Positions 34,930-49,900 are shown, counted from the stretch's first letter. The stretch: DNA of 64,000 nt from Trebouxia sp. TZW2008 (GCA_002118135.1 BDIU01000229.1:124001-188000); one strand, 5' to 3'. Numbers and translations: made by a program. Notes: generated by a model from the sequence alone, not told the origin.

Positions 34930-37900
34930 ATGATTGACAGATCTGTACGCTCAATCCTTAATGCGGTGCTTGCTGTTGCATTGCTGAGTGTGGCCTGCGC
35001 TGATTCTCCCAAGGGAGTCTCGGTCAACCTGCGTGCGAAGTGGCCTGGAACACCCTTCCTGTTGGAGGCCGCAGAACTCCTGGTAAGTCGAAGCTGCACT
35101 GCCAAGTGCAATTCCGGCCTTGCACAGCATGCATAAGGGGGTTTGCTGAGTGTGAGTCTCTGGCGTCGTCTGTCTCCAGGCATCTGAGAGCTCAGAGGCT
35201 TTCTGGGCTTTCATCAGTCACTGGCAAGAACCTGCAGCACCAGAACAGACATGCTGGACCAATATTCATGCAAGTGCAAGTCAGCATTTGTCCAGTGGGG
35301 CTGCTTTGTCCTTGCAACAGGCATTGGCTTCAAGGCAGTACACTGCCAAGGTTGAAATGCTGCGCAGCCTGATTGATCTCCCTCAGGTGATACTCATGGG
35401 CTCTGCTGGCCTCGCAATGCAGTCACACTTCCCCAGAAGCAGGCCAATCACTGAGTGTCAATTCACAGCTGTGTTGTTCACGTTCAGTCATGTACGCACC
35501 GTGCCTTGAGATTGTATCATTGCCTGCTGCTAATAGAAGCTTGTGTCGCCAGCATGCAAGAAAGCTGGCAGTCATTGTCTGCATAGAGTTTCAAGGACAG
35601 GCCGTCCAGCCAGAATAGTATTCTGATCTTGATCACGCATGACGAGCTGCTTATTGCCAACAACTCCATAATTGCCCAAGTCATCTCATGTCACACATTT
35701 CTGTCCTGCACAGGATGCCTGCTGCATGGCAGATTTTGCCGGAAACACCTTCACAGATCCCAGCCAGCTTTCTGTAGCTTTAGACAGAAGCTCAAAAGCA
35801 TCCAAAACACCTGAGCTCTTCCCCTTTGATCACATTTACTCTAGTGCTTCCCATAGTAGCCTCAGACTGTGGCAATCAGGCAATGCAAGCGCTGCTGTGC
35901 TGTATGGGATGCCAGGAACAGAGTGCTTCAGGGAGATGGACAGGCTCTTGAGGAGCAAAGTCACAAACCGCTACAGTCAGGGTGAGGACGCCTTGCAGCA
36001 GCTTGCCAGGCCCTTTGATTTCATGTACACATCCTGCACATTACTCTGTGTGTTTGAGATTTAAATTGTACAGCATTGTGCGCCTGCCCTCCCTCTGGTT
36101 TCTGGCATCAAGTGGTCCCATGCAGTCCGTCCATCCTGTCATAGCCGTCTTTGATTCTGTCTGAGCTGCACTTGTGACGGCTTTCAGAGTTGTCATGGTT
36201 CAATGCAGGAGACACTGCCTTGGCTTATGCAGTCAGGCCCATGTTGACAGAAGGCTGTTCAAACCTGGGCCCTTGCAGTTTGCTGGGTGCTACAGAGCAG
36301 CTTCACCTAGCTGGTTACGGTGTTGAGATGGCCATCAAGAACATGGAATACAGCGCGCTTGATGACTCTCAGGTATGACTGCATCTTTGGTACAACTTGT
36401 TGCTGGCGTATGTGTTCAGAATGTGCCTGCAAGAAACTGCACTTGTATGGGTTGCAAGAGCAAAGCACGTGCCAAGCAGGCAGGTATCCATGTAAGCGTC
36501 CAGAAGGAACCAAAACATCTTGCTAGGCCGGCTGACATATGTGCTGTCGCCTGAAAAACGCCTTGTCAATGGCACCTTACTACTTTGTGCAAATTGCAGC
36601 AGCGAGACGCACTTGTCAGGATGCAAAAAGCTCTGAAGGAAAAAGCTCTGTTGTTGAGCAATCTCAGGTTTTGCATTGTGCACCCCATGCAGGTTGCAGC
36701 AGCGAAGCAAGCACAGCAGGAGGCAGGAGACCTGGAGGGGGGCGCTTGAGAGGTGAAGGGGCTTGTGTGAAGTGGCCAAAGGGTGCTAGTCTTGTCAAGC
36801 TGTGATTTTGGTGCAGGTTGCAGCAGCAAAGCAAGCACAGCAGGAGGCAGGGGGCCTGGAGGGAGGCCCTGGAGAGGTGAAGGGGTTTGTGTTGGGTCGG
36901 CTGACAGAGCGGCGGCCACAGCTGCAGCAGGAGCTGCTGACCTTCAGAGATCATCTGCTGGCCTCTTCATCTACCTCTGATGACGAAACGGTGAAGGTGG
37001 GGTCAAATGTTCCAGAGACACGATACGTCAGCTTCTTTTGTTTGCAATCTTGTCTGAAAAGCCTGACATGCACATTACATCTGCCCTGTACTCAACCGTT
37101 TCTGCCAAAAACGGTATCAAGTCATGCCTTTGAGCTTGGCACAGGCAAGCTTGGCAATTTGAACAAATCTGGCTAAAGGAACAGCATCAGGAATAGGACC
37201 TGCAGGTCTTGTGAGCTAGCAATACCCTGCTGGATGCACACACTTGCTTTCTTGTTACTCATATAACGCTTCATGTTGTGCTTTGCAACCCTCAAACGCT
37301 GCAGGTCTGACACCTGAAAGACCTAGATGCGTAGGGTAGCCAGAGCGAAGCACAAGCCAGCAACACACGGCTGCCCCTCCTTATTTGTGCACGCTCAACT
37401 CCAGACTCAACTATGCTGCAGATATGGGACTTGAAAGGCCTAGGGCTGCAAGCCAGTCAGCGCATAGCACAGGCCAGTGATCTGGTGCAGCTGCTGACAG
37501 ACATCAGCCAGGACTGCCTCTCCTTCTACTGCTCAGTGTGCCGCACAGTGACTCAAACATGTTAAACTGGATGTGCTGCAGGTATGGGACCTGAAAGACC
37601 TAGGACTGCAGGCCAGCCAGCGCATAGCACAGGCCAGTGACCCATTGCGGCTGCTGACAGACATCAGCCAAAACTTTCCAACTGTGGCAGCCTCCCTCTC
37701 CCGCCTGCCTGTCAATGCATCCCTGGCCTCTGAAGTGCGCTCCAACCAGCGTAGCCTACCTGCAGGTCAGTCTCGCATCAAGCATTTCAGCATCACATGA
37801 AACGTGTTGACATCAACTTAGGCTTCAACGCTGTGAAAACTTATGTTGATAGGCAGGTGTTGCACATGTGTGCCATACAGCCTGCCTGTCAATGCATCCC

Positions 37901-40900
37901 TGGCCTTTGCAGTGTGCCTCAACTAGCCTGCATGTAGGTCAGCATCACTGCTGTGAAGTCATACATTGACAGGCGCAATCTGATCATAGACGTAACCTGT
38001 TGACAGGCATGGTATGTCTGTGTTGCATGTTGATCAATTTTTGCCATACAACGTGCCTCATAATGCATCTCTGCTCTCTAAAGTGCACTTTAACCAGCGC
38101 AGCCTGCCTGCAGGTCAGCCTTCAATCATGTACTACATGCATAACACACCATGCTCTGTAACTGATATATTGCGATAGGCAGGTGTTGTGACACACACTA
38201 CTGAAGTTGTGACATACACCTTGTCAGTCGATGCGTCTCTGGCCTCAGAAGTGCGCTCCAACCAGCGCAGCCTATCTGCAGGTCAGACAAAGCTTAAGTG
38301 CTCTGACCCTATATGCTGGCAGGCATCAACTCTCCCACCTCTTGCGGCTGTGCCTATGACCCTGCATTGAAACCTGTCAGGTTCCTGTTCAGGCATGCCG
38401 CCGACTCATCAACTTTTGATGCCCGCCATAGAATGCGCCAAACCTTAAAACCTTAAGCCTCTATAATCTAAACAATCCCCTTAACAAAATGTCAATTGTA
38501 TATGTTTCTGAGGGTTCTCCAACCCTAGCGACCAAAAAGCTAGGCGCAATAATGTCAGGGGTGCCTTGGAGCCCTGACCTGCTATAGTAAGGCCGCTGAC
38601 TGTCCCTGTGTGTCCCTAAGTTGGCCACTGTCCTTGCTGTCCTGTTTCTCTGTTGATGTCTTGGTGCTGTCTGAACCCTGGTCATTCAAGATTGTTCATC
38701 AGTTTGAGGTTTCCCACAGACTGTAAGTCGGGGAAGACTTGAGATGTCCCAAAAAACAAGGCAAAAGCCGCTTTTGATGGGTAAGCAAGGCTTGATACTC
38801 TTTCCCATTTTGTAAGTGACCACCTTCATGTTCAACAACTCCTGGCTAGTCAGCTGAGGCAGTGTGTTAAAATTGGCGTCAGCTTGCTGGATTACTATGC
38901 ATTACCTGCCTGTTGGTGCAAGGCGGGCTGTCAAGCTGATTGCCAACGGGCACATCATTAGCAGGTATTGCTGTGCCAAGATCTGCTAGTGCAAGCCGCT
39001 TTGCTCCAGGGGCCAATAAGTCAAAGCTGAGATGAGCTGCTATGCCAAGGGCTGCTGGGGCAAGTCCTTCTGCATCAGCCCCTGGCGCAGAAGGCCTTGC
39101 CCCAGCAGCGCTTGACACCGAAGCGCCTGCCATCACAGCCTGTGACTGATCAGCCCCTGGGGCAGAGGACTGTGCCCCAGTAGCCCTTAGTACAGCAGCG
39201 CATGTCATCACAGCAAATGACTCCCCAGGCCCAGATGTGCCAAGGGACACAGAAGCGCCTGCCATCACAGCTTGTGACTGATCAGCCCCTGGTGCAGAGG
39301 GCTTGCCGCAGCAGCCCTTGGGTCACAGCCTGTAAATATCCGATCAGCCCCTGGGGCAGAGGGCCTTGCTCCTGCACAGCAGCGCATGTTATCTCAGTCT
39401 GTGACTCATTAGGCCCCAGTGTGGAAGGCCTTGCCCCGGCACACATCTGCCGGACTGTCAGCGTCCAGGGCAGGAGGCCTTGGCGCAGCAGCACATGTCA
39501 TCACAGCCTGTGGCTCATGAGCCCCTAGGGCAGAAGTGCTTGCCCCATCAGCCCTTGGCACTGCATCGCACGTCATCACAGCCTCTGTCAACCTACCAGG
39601 GCAGAAGACCTTTCCTAGCAGTCCCTGCATCAGTAGCGCCTGCCATCTGCCAACACAGCTTGCGACTCATCAGCCTCAAAAACCCTTTTGCCCTTGCCCC
39701 AGCGCCCTTTGACACAATAGCATATGTCCTCACAGCTTGTGCGTGTGACTCATCAGCCGCACAACATTTCTGCTGATGTATGTAAGCCCAGGCCAGCGTG
39801 TCAGTGCCAATTTGGCTGCTGGAGCATCATTCATTACATGCGGCCTGGGTGCTAGTGCTTTTTAGGTCATCTTGTACAGTCAGACGTCACAGTGTTAGAC
39901 GGCCTTGTGATTCACTAGAGCCTGGGCTATACTGATAGAACAATGACGCAGCTTTGCTGACAGTTGTAGAGGCATGGGGGCAGCGGTAGTGCAGGCAGTC
40001 AGATGTCTGTCAGTGTGCTGGTGCAACAGCAACTCTGTCTGTGTGATGGTGCAGGGGCAAACATGATGTTGATGCGCAATCTGCAATTGCGTCAGTGCAA
40101 TGGCAGATACAGTGACTCCTCTTTGTAAAGACTGCTGCTATCATCAAGAAAGTTCTCATGCGTAAAATGTCCTTACCGAGACATACCATTGCAGTCAGAA
40201 TACAGTGCTTGATTCCCAGTTGCATTGTTGTTACATCAAGCTGTCTTTATATCAAGTGTCCTTTAAATGAGAACCGATTTCATAACGGTGTAATGATGCA
40301 GCAGCAAGTCTGCGGATATGATGGTGCAGGGGCGAGTGTGATGCTGATAAATGGCCTTCCAGTTGACGTAGGCAGCTTGGAGCTGTATCCACTTCTGGAC
40401 CGCATCTCTGCTGAGGTATGTTTCCTTGGACACCAAATCTGCTTGTCGACACAAGCTTTCCTGCTGTTGCTTGTCTTCCTGCTTAAGTAACTCAACATGC
40501 GTGACAGGCCAACATAATCTCAGTCAGCCAATTCAAAATACAAGGAGGTTGATGCTGTGCTGTTGTGGCAAAATATTGCAAGAGCCTGCATTTTCAAAGT
40601 GACCATCAACACAACTTGTTTCTTGCTCACCTGCATCCAGCCTCAACCAGGTCAGCTTCAGTGGGTTCAGGTTACTGAGCATTGCCATGCATGTACAGTT
40701 GCAATCTCAATAAACAGTCTTATATCATAAGTTTTGCGTGATCAGGTCATACCCGGACCTGTTAACCAGATTTGGCTTACAACACGTTGCCATGCATGTG
40801 CAGGCGCAAATCACAGGCAACAGGTCAATTTGGATTGGCTCACACCAAGTCAGGTTGATTTCATGTGTTGATTGAAGCGTTGCCATGCATGTGCAGGTGC

Positions 40901-43900
40901 GTTTGACAGACAAGCTACAGGCGACAGGTCTGCAGCCTCAGGACATCCAAGCTCTGCTGCATCTGTGTGCCACCACAACCTCTCGGATCCAGGGCCAATC
41001 AAGTCAAGTAAAGTCAAGTTCTGTTAACTTCAATTTGTTTAGGCAAGTTGGGTTGGGACGAGTCTTGTCAAGTTGAATTTTGGCCTGCATGTGCATTGCA
41101 GGTGCGCTTGACAGACAAGCTACAGGCAACAGGTCTGCAGCCCCAGGACAGCCACGCTCTGCTGCATCTCTGTGCCACCACTGCCTCTTGCATCCAGGGC
41201 CAATCAAGTCAAGTCAAGTGAAGTGTGGTCGAGTTGGGCTGATTCAAGCCAAGTTACATTGAGTCCTGTAAAGTTGGCTCAATTTGCCCTGCATGTGTAT
41301 TGCAGGTACGCTTGACAGACAAGCTACAAGCGACAGGTCTGCAGCCTCAGGACATCCAGGCTCTGCTGCGCCTGCGCGCCACCACAACAAGCCTAGATAG
41401 CAGCAGCATCCGGCTTGACCTTAGCCCCTATCAGCATGTCCACTGGCTCAACAACCTGGAAAAGGTGAGCAGGTCAGACAGTGATGGCCACATATTGTTC
41501 AATGTAATCTACTTGTGGTGTTTTGATCTTGTTGAAAAGATAAAATTCGGAAATGATTGCTTTGATGATGTGCACAGCGTATCGATGTCCACATCATGCA
41601 CAATTGCCATATGCTGCAATGCAGTCACTGTGGTGCAGCAAGGTGGTGCGGCAGATTTGCATGATGACAGCTGTATGCTGAAGTTTGGACCCAGAAATGA
41701 TATTATGCTTCAGAACAAGAGGCAGCATTGGGACTACAGCTGCACCATCACAACATTGTTTGACAAGATATGAGCTGGTATCCACTGTATTTTGTGTTGC
41801 AGGACAAGAGACAATACATGGGTTTCAGCCGGACCATCACAGATCTGCTGATCCCCAGCTTTCCAGGCAATCTGCCCAGCGTGGCACGCACCTCCAGGAT
41901 CATAACACACCAGGATCATAACACACCAAGTAGAAGTGCTGTACAACTGGTTGAGAGTTGGGTCTAAAGAAGCTTTGTGTTGCAGGACAAAAGGCGATAC
42001 AGAGGTTTCAGCCGCACCATCACAGAACTGTTGGTCCCTAGCTTCCCTGGCAACCTGCCCAGCGTGGCTAGGAACCTGTTCAATGCTATCTTTGTGGTGG
42101 ACCTTGGGTCCGCTGAAGGCCTAGGGTGAGTCTCTGCATCTCCCATTTCTATGCAGATCTAATGCTTGTGCCAGTGCTAGGACAGATCATATGCCTGCTA
42201 CGTCCATGCAACAATAGCAAAAAAGGGTCAACCTGCCCAGCGTGGCTAGGAACCTGTTCAATGCCATCTTTGTGGTGGACCTGGGATCGCCTGAAGGCCT
42301 AGGGAACGCGCAATGAACAAGCACGCACGTCTTGCTGTTTCGTTTTTGTTTTGCTCCAACGTCACTTGTTGTGTTGCAAGCAGCTGAAGCGCTGTTGCCA
42401 AGCAAATGCCAGGTGTGGTGTTTGCAATCATCACATGAAAGTGACAGTGTTATGTCAGTCGAACTGCCAGATGATGTTAGAAGATTGCTTGTATGACGCA
42501 AATTGCAAGCAACCATGTCAGCTATGTGAATTGTATCATTCAGGGCAATAGAGACCATTGTGAGGGCAATTGGCAGCAGATGGCCTGTCAGGCTGGGGCT
42601 ACTGCCCTTTGTTCCTGAAGCAGATGATCAGCATGGTACGCCTGATCTTCCTGCTAGACTTGCTGCAACAGCAGATCTCACAGTCTGCCATTGCAATATG
42701 CTTGCCTGAGATCACTTCAAGCTACACAATCACATAGCCGACAGTGGCTCCAGGTAACAACAGGATTTTGTGTGAACGAGCTTCATGTTTGACTAATGCT
42801 CTACTCAGATGCTGTGTGCATATGTAAGAGTCATGTGGGCAGTTAGTCACAAGCTTGTTGTCACATCAATAGTGGCGTGCTGAGGTGACGCTTCACAGTA
42901 AGATATTGGTGCACCAATGCACCACTGCACAACGTCTGCCCCATTTCAAATATTCACAAGCCAGTTGTTGACTGTGCACCCAAATCTGCATGAGTCTCAT
43001 CTTGAAACATGAATATGGAGCTGAAAGTCAACAATTGTATTGTAGATACAGCATCAAAACGGCCTTTGACGTCCCCGTCACTGCAAGCAGCCCAGGCGCT
43101 TCAGGTGCTGGACACCTCCTTTGGGCAAATGTCATGGTTGCACCACATCTGCAAAGCTGCAGAATAAGACATGACTGCACACACATCAGAAACAATGGAA
43201 AAAGTGTCTGTTTTGCAGACACATCATCAAAGCAGTCTTCAATGTCCTCATCACAGCAAGCAGCCCAGGCGCTTCAGGTGCTGGACACCTCGTTTGGCGC
43301 AAATGCTTGTCTAGCATTCCTGTCTGAGCTGCTGCCAAGGGACCCCACCTCTAACCCTCATGAACCCTCAACCTTCACAACAGCACAGGTCAGCAGTGCA
43401 TCCTTTGCTAAGCGAGCTTGAATGATTGTTTTGCCAATTGACCCTGCTTGTCTAGCATTCCTCTCTGAGCTGCTGCCAAGGGACCCTACCTCCTATCAGC
43501 CCCTTTCCCGCCCCCCCTGGCGAGCCCCCCAGACTCATGCCAGTACAGGTCAGCAGTACAACCTTTAGCAAGTGACCTCGAATGAGTGTTTTGCTGTCTG
43601 ACCCTGCTTGTCTAGCAATCCTCTCTGAGCTGCTGCCAAGGGACCCCACCTCTAACCCCCATGCACCCCCAGGCTGCACTGGAAACATCAAGCCTGTTTG
43701 CAAGCTACCCCCCCTTCTGAAAACATGAGCAAGACAAGCAGATCAGCGCTGCAAATGCAAGTTTCAAAAAGTGCACTCCTGCCTCAGAATCTGCTGCTGC
43801 CTGTTGGCAGAGGACATCATCTTGACCTGTGCTCTGGCCTCCTCAATCCCAGGCACAATCAGCTGATCCACCAGCTGAAGCAGGCGCAGACACTGCCCGC

Positions 43901-46900
43901 CCATCTTGGTCAGGAACTGCATTAATAACCAATATTAAAACCATGGCAGGCGCGAACAATGCTATCTATTTGAAGGATATGTTACGAGTGCATGTTTGCT
44001 TCAAGTCCTGGGTTCAATTCCCAGGCGTTCACTCGTCGCTTTCTTCAAACACGCAGAGTTATATTGCAAATCGAGCTCACCTCACGGTCCAGTACTTCAT
44101 AGGCAGGCACGTGCGTGCATGCCCAACACTGCTGATGTGAGTGTTTCAACACAGGTCAGCAGTACAAACTTTGCTGACTGACCTTGAATGCGTTTGGTAC
44201 TGACTGAGCCTGCACAGTCCTGTGTTACATTGCGTCAATTAAGCTCTCTTGCTGCTGTACTCAGCTACATCAGCATTTGTGACAATGCAGTCAGGCTTTA
44301 CGCTCACAAGGCTAAGGCACTTGTGTGGTGCTTCTGAAGCAGGCAGTGCCAGCAGGCAATGCATCCTGCTGGCACTCTGCTTACAAAGCAGCAAATAACG
44401 TTGCTGAAGACGCGACACAGAGCACAATTATGCACGCGTCACATGCTCGGTGCATGGCATGATCTGCATTGACCTCCTGCATCTTGCTTTATACACATGC
44501 TGAATGCCATGACACAATCTGCATTAACGCTTTGCACCAGTGATCTAGCAACAAAGCCCAAATGCAATACAGCTTCTGCCAGCATAACCTCGTCATGCAG
44601 CTTAATCAAGCGCGCGTCAGCTTGGTTTCCCAAATAGATTGTATAATTGCAGTATTCAATACAAACAACCACAAGTGTTTGCATGTTGCGGTGATGATAT
44701 GGAATGCCTGGCTCTGCAGATTAAGAGGGCGTTTCTATTGGCTTGGGATGCAGCCGCGGGGCAGCTCACAAACCCTAGAGCCAGTGCTGAAGACCTGGAG
44801 CTGGCCCAGATTGAAGCAGAAGATGCATGGCGCCAGCTACAAGGATCACTTGGCATTGCAGCAGGGGCAGACCAGCAGATTTCTGAGGCAACCACATTTG
44901 CCCTGTCAAAAGGTGTCCGACCCTGTCATGCGTCAGATGCTACACATTGAATTGGCCTCAAGACCTGTATGGCCTACCTGCAGGAGATTCCTTTTTACCC
45001 TCAATGTTGCTCTCATGAGGTTTGTCTATCCCTGGTGATTTGATTCCTATCTTGAACTTGGTTGTCACTTGCATTTCAAAACGTTTGAAAGCAATCTCTA
45101 GCTGAAATGTCACCCTCTTTTGAGTAATGCAGCATGATTCTTGGCTCTTTGCATGCTTTCTGCTATGCTTGCAGCAGCCAAACATTCAACCTGGCAGGTG
45201 TGCAGGGCATGTGGCGGCAGAACAGGAGAGGTCGCTGTGGCTGAATGGGCTAGTCTTTGGAGGGATCTTGGGGGGACCTCAACAGGCCCTGATGAGGGGC
45301 ATCTTTGCAGAGATACAAACCCTACATGATCATGTCTTCTATGGAGCCCTACAGGATATGCAGCAACCCTGGCAGATGTGCAGGGCTTGTGACGGCAGAA
45401 CAAGAAGGGTCGCTGTGGCTGAATGGATTAGTGTCTGGAGGGGTCTTGGGGGGACCCCAACAGGCCCTCATGAGGGGTATCTTTGCAGAGATGCAGACCC
45501 TACAGGAGCATGTGTATTACAAAACCCTACAGGATGACATGCCAGACCTGTTGGCAGAACTGCTCAAGCTGGAAGGTGCCCTGCAGCGCTACAACCCTAG
45601 GATCTTGGAGAAACCCTCATCGCCTGACAGGTGCCAGCAGTTTATGACGCTAACATTCATAACGTGGCAGAACATAGTATCTGCATTACAAGTCGTATTA
45701 GCATCATGCCTCATTGCATCCTGCATCAAGTTGGACTCTTGCAGATTGCTTACTGACAGATCTATTGTGTGATCATCTTGCTCATCGTCATGTTTCATCA
45801 TGTCACAGAGTGTCAGCACCAATGTCTCAGCTTTCCGCTGCTATGTAACTTCATTGCCACCATCAGTTGCTGATGCCCTTTGACCGCTGCTCTGCCCATA
45901 TGCTATGTTGTCCTCTATCAACAATTTGAGAAGCAGTCCTCAGTAGGTCTTGCTGTTCAAACTGCTCATTCACATTGGCACAGATTGCCATGCAAAAGCT
46001 GAAGGGCCTCAGTTGCATTACAGTTGCAATACAGGGCCCAATGCATGCGTGAGGCAGGATCAAGTCACTGATCATCTTTGACCTGCTCACGTGTGGTATG
46101 GCTAGCAAAAATGGTGCTGGCAGGAAAAGTGATATTACTTTGCAGGCAGGATGTGAGGCAGATGGCACTTCAAGGGGAGGCCATGGATCCCACACAGGGT
46201 TGGCTCAACCAGCTAGGGTATCTGTACCCTCCTGGGGCAGAAGATGGCATCACCTCCATCACGCACTGGATCTGCATAGACCCTAACACTGAAGTATGTC
46301 CCTTGCCCACTGATCAGGCTAAACATGCACTACTGCAGCATTGTAACAACCCCCATGTATGGATGCATATGCACATGTCATTTGTGATTTGTTCTGAATG
46401 ACAACAAAATGGTTGTCTCTTTGTGACTAAGATTTGGCCACCAGGAACTTGTTTTGGGCCGAAGCATAGCAGGCCTAGCATGGCATTGCGTTTGAATGCA
46501 TTAGATGTAGTCAGGGCTGAGCCCTTGGCACATAAGTAACAACAGAACTGCACAGCAGGCTCAGCATGATGAGAAGTCTACATGAATTGAACAGGCAAGC
46601 TGGTGACTCCTAGAATAAGTGTGGCACAGGGCTGCAGCATGAACTCACGTCCTGCAATGTTGGAATCAAAGTGTGAGCTACAAGACTGACTTGAGGCTGA
46701 CACTTTGATTTCAAGCTTGTTGGACAATCTCTCATGCTGGGCCTGCTATGCAGCCCTGTGCCCCGCTGAACCCTGGACTTACAGGCCTGCCTTTGCTTTG
46801 ATTCAAATTGGAAGTCAAGCTGGGCCAAGCCTGCTTGCAGCAACCACAAGGGATAAGCAGGCTGACTGGATACTCAAACCTTACAGCCAAACAATGGTAA

Positions 46901-49900
46901 TATGTCACCCCTGCAGCTGTGTTTACTGTCACCTTTGCATCTGTTTTGGTACATCAGTTTCGTCAGTCAAAGCAGAGCGCTGGGTAGGCATACAACCCAC
47001 AGCATGCCCAGCACACATTCAAATCGTTATGCACAGTCAAGCTGTTGTGTTCAGGCAGGTAGAGGGCTGTTCCTGGCTGCCCTGGATCACATCAGGAACG
47101 CCCCGGCAGCTGGCGCAACAGCGTCCAGGGTAGGGCTGTTGCTGAACCTGGCAGATGCAACGGCAGAACCATCTCTACTGTCCAAGCTGCTTTTGGCAAC
47201 AAGCCAACTGACCAGCAGACGCAGCAAGATTCCGGGTGTGCTATGCTATCCATTCTCACCAATGCCAAGCATGCAGGCAGTCACTGTGAGGAATTGCAGC
47301 TGCTCATGATTTGGAATTTCTTTCTTTGTGAATGCTTTGCCTGCCCATGTGGATGCAATGGCAGACCCGTCTCTGCTGTTTAAGCTGCTGTTGGCTGTAA
47401 GCCAATTAATCAGCAGAAGCAGCAAGATTGCTGGTATGCTATGCTTCTCGTTTCATCAGCACAAGCTGGAATGCAACTGCTTTGACGATGCATACAGTGT
47501 GCTGGGTTGCAGCCGCTTGCTGGCTGCTGTGTCTGTCCGCTGAGACTCAAGTCAACAGCAAGATGCTTCATTCCATCATGACTTGCTTGCCTGCCTGGCT
47601 GAATGCAAAAGAACTCCAAACTATTGAGTTTCTATCTGCAGGCTATTTGACAGCTCTATTGTCAGACTCAGATCACGTGTTTCTGCTCAATTCAAGCCTC
47701 AACTCAGCGCTTGAGCTAGCTCAGGACCACGGACTCAACCTTCAGGCCCTGAGTCAAGCCTTGAGTGGCGCTCAGGAGTCTCAGCTCAGCGCTCAGCTCA
47801 GGTCACATGCACACTTGAGTCAGCAGCTGCTGCGGCTGCCAGCTGGCAGCAGCACTGTGGTGACTAATGGCAGGGTGGTAGTGGTTGACAGCCCACAGCT
47901 TGGAGTGAGTGACGACTTCACTGCTGAGGATTTTGACCTTCTGGTGAGCTCTTGTTTGCACTTGTGTGCAGGTATTGCATCATGGGCTGCATCTGGGGCA
48001 CAGGCGCATGTTGTCACATGCTCATGGCATAGGCCTTTTGCTGTCTTGTCATGACAAATGTTGCTGTGTCTGTGCTACAGCGAAGAGAGATCAGGTACCT
48101 TGTGAACATCACAAGCACAATGCTGCCTGTTTCCAAAGAGAACAAAGCACTGTTCATCTTGGACCGCGCCAACTTCACGCCCGCAACTTCCTCCAGAGAT
48201 CTTCGTACGTGACACCTTGTCTGACACCTTGTCTACTAAGTATGATTCTGTAAGCCCCTGTGCCAACAGATTGGTCTTCTGCTTCTACACAACTCCTCTA
48301 CAACTGCTTTTGTTGCATGCCAGCTCCTCTGTGGAACAAATATTTTTGTACAAAAATCTGATTGCCAACTTCAAATGCAAATGCCCACAAACATATGTTG
48401 CTTTGCAGGACTTATACGCAAACAACCAGCAAATGGCACATGGCATTCATGATGTGCTGGAATCAGCGCTGAGCCAGGGCAGGGCTGTTTCCGCCGCCCT
48501 AGCAGATGAAGAAACCCATGAGATGAGCGTTGAAGGGCTGAGTAATGCAGCGTTGCTGGCGTCTTCTATTTTGGCAACTCACGGAGCAGCTGAGGTAGCC
48601 ATGTTGACAGGATCATTTTCAGGAGCACTTTCATACATTCTGCTCAGCATCAGTAATCAGTGCTGTGTGCTGTATTACTACTACGTGTGCGCTTCAGTTG
48701 AATATTGTTGCAATGCCATTAGGCGTGCCTCCTTTGCCTGGAAGTGAGCCAACCACAATCAGCATGGACCTGCATTGAAAACAAGCAAATTAGCCATAAA
48801 TGACCTTTACGAATCCCATGCTCATGACTGTTGTTCTGAATAGGTAAGTCGCAACACAAAATTGCAGGCACATGCCTTGTGATCAATATCTGGCCCATTC
48901 AAAGCTGCACTGACAGCTGCATAAAAGTATACTTATCAATTTTTATATTGTCTGATGGCTCCAGGTGTCAGAGCGCAATCAGGGGCTAGGCCAGGTTGTT
49001 GCAGCTCTCGAGGGCGCCAGCTGTGCTATCACAGGTGAATTGAAACAGCATATACAGCAGTTCACAGCAAGTGATGCCTTCGCTCTTAATTATTAGCCTG
49101 CCAACCTGTCACTCAAGTCTTGCATCGGCAGCACGCATGAGATATCATGTGTAACACTATGGTACAGATTGTCTGGAACAGTGCGCAGGAATCTTACGTC
49201 TATTTGAGTGCTAGCAATGGCAAAAAGCCATGTTGGATGGTCATGACTCACCTCGCAGCAGCATGCGTCCGCCTTCAGATGGCCCTCACCAAAGCAAGAA
49301 GCTTTTGCCTTTGTGCTTCAATTATTTGAACATGAGTGGCAGCATACGTCTGTCTCTTACTGTAGGGCATTCTGGCAGCGGGGCCAATCCAGGCAGTGCC
49401 CTGCAGATAGAGGCAGCGGTGAATCCTTTGAGCAAGGCAGCGCAGCGTCTGGCGCCCGTACTTGAGTGGCTCAGATCCAGCTTTGATGCAAGCGTCAAGG
49501 TCAAGATGAGTCTATCATGCATGCATGCATGTTGCCTTTTCTGTGAGTGGCTGTCATGATCTGCAGTGCATGCAGGTTGCTGTTTCAAAGCAGCCATCAG
49601 GAGATGATCACAATCTTGCATCCTGTCCTGACGTCAGGACATAGCACAACATTGCAAGCTTGCTGCATTGCAGTAGGACTGAAGGCGAATCATATATGTC
49701 TGATTTGCAAGGGTTGCTGAACAGTTTCAAATTAGTGTTGGAGCATCTTTGCTAGATTGATGTCTTGCCATGTGCTGACAGAGTGGCCTATGTGGCTCAC
49801 AGGTGTATCTCAATCCAGAGCGGGAGTTGTCAGACATGCCCCTGAAGACGTTTTATCGATACGTGCTACCTGAGCCTTCTGTCGATGGTAAGGCACTGAC

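Noticed and set aside
39000..39800. Long Ala/Gly/Pro-rich minus-strand ORFs
   Set aside because: They are produced by the degenerate satellite in a UGGT intron and have no family features or splice context.
44000..44035. tRNA-like T-arm (CTGGGTTCAATTCCCAG)
   Set aside because: The T-stem and B-box look right, but no matching acceptor stem, D-arm A box or anticodon arm is found in the 70 bases upstream. It may be a tRNA fragment or chance.
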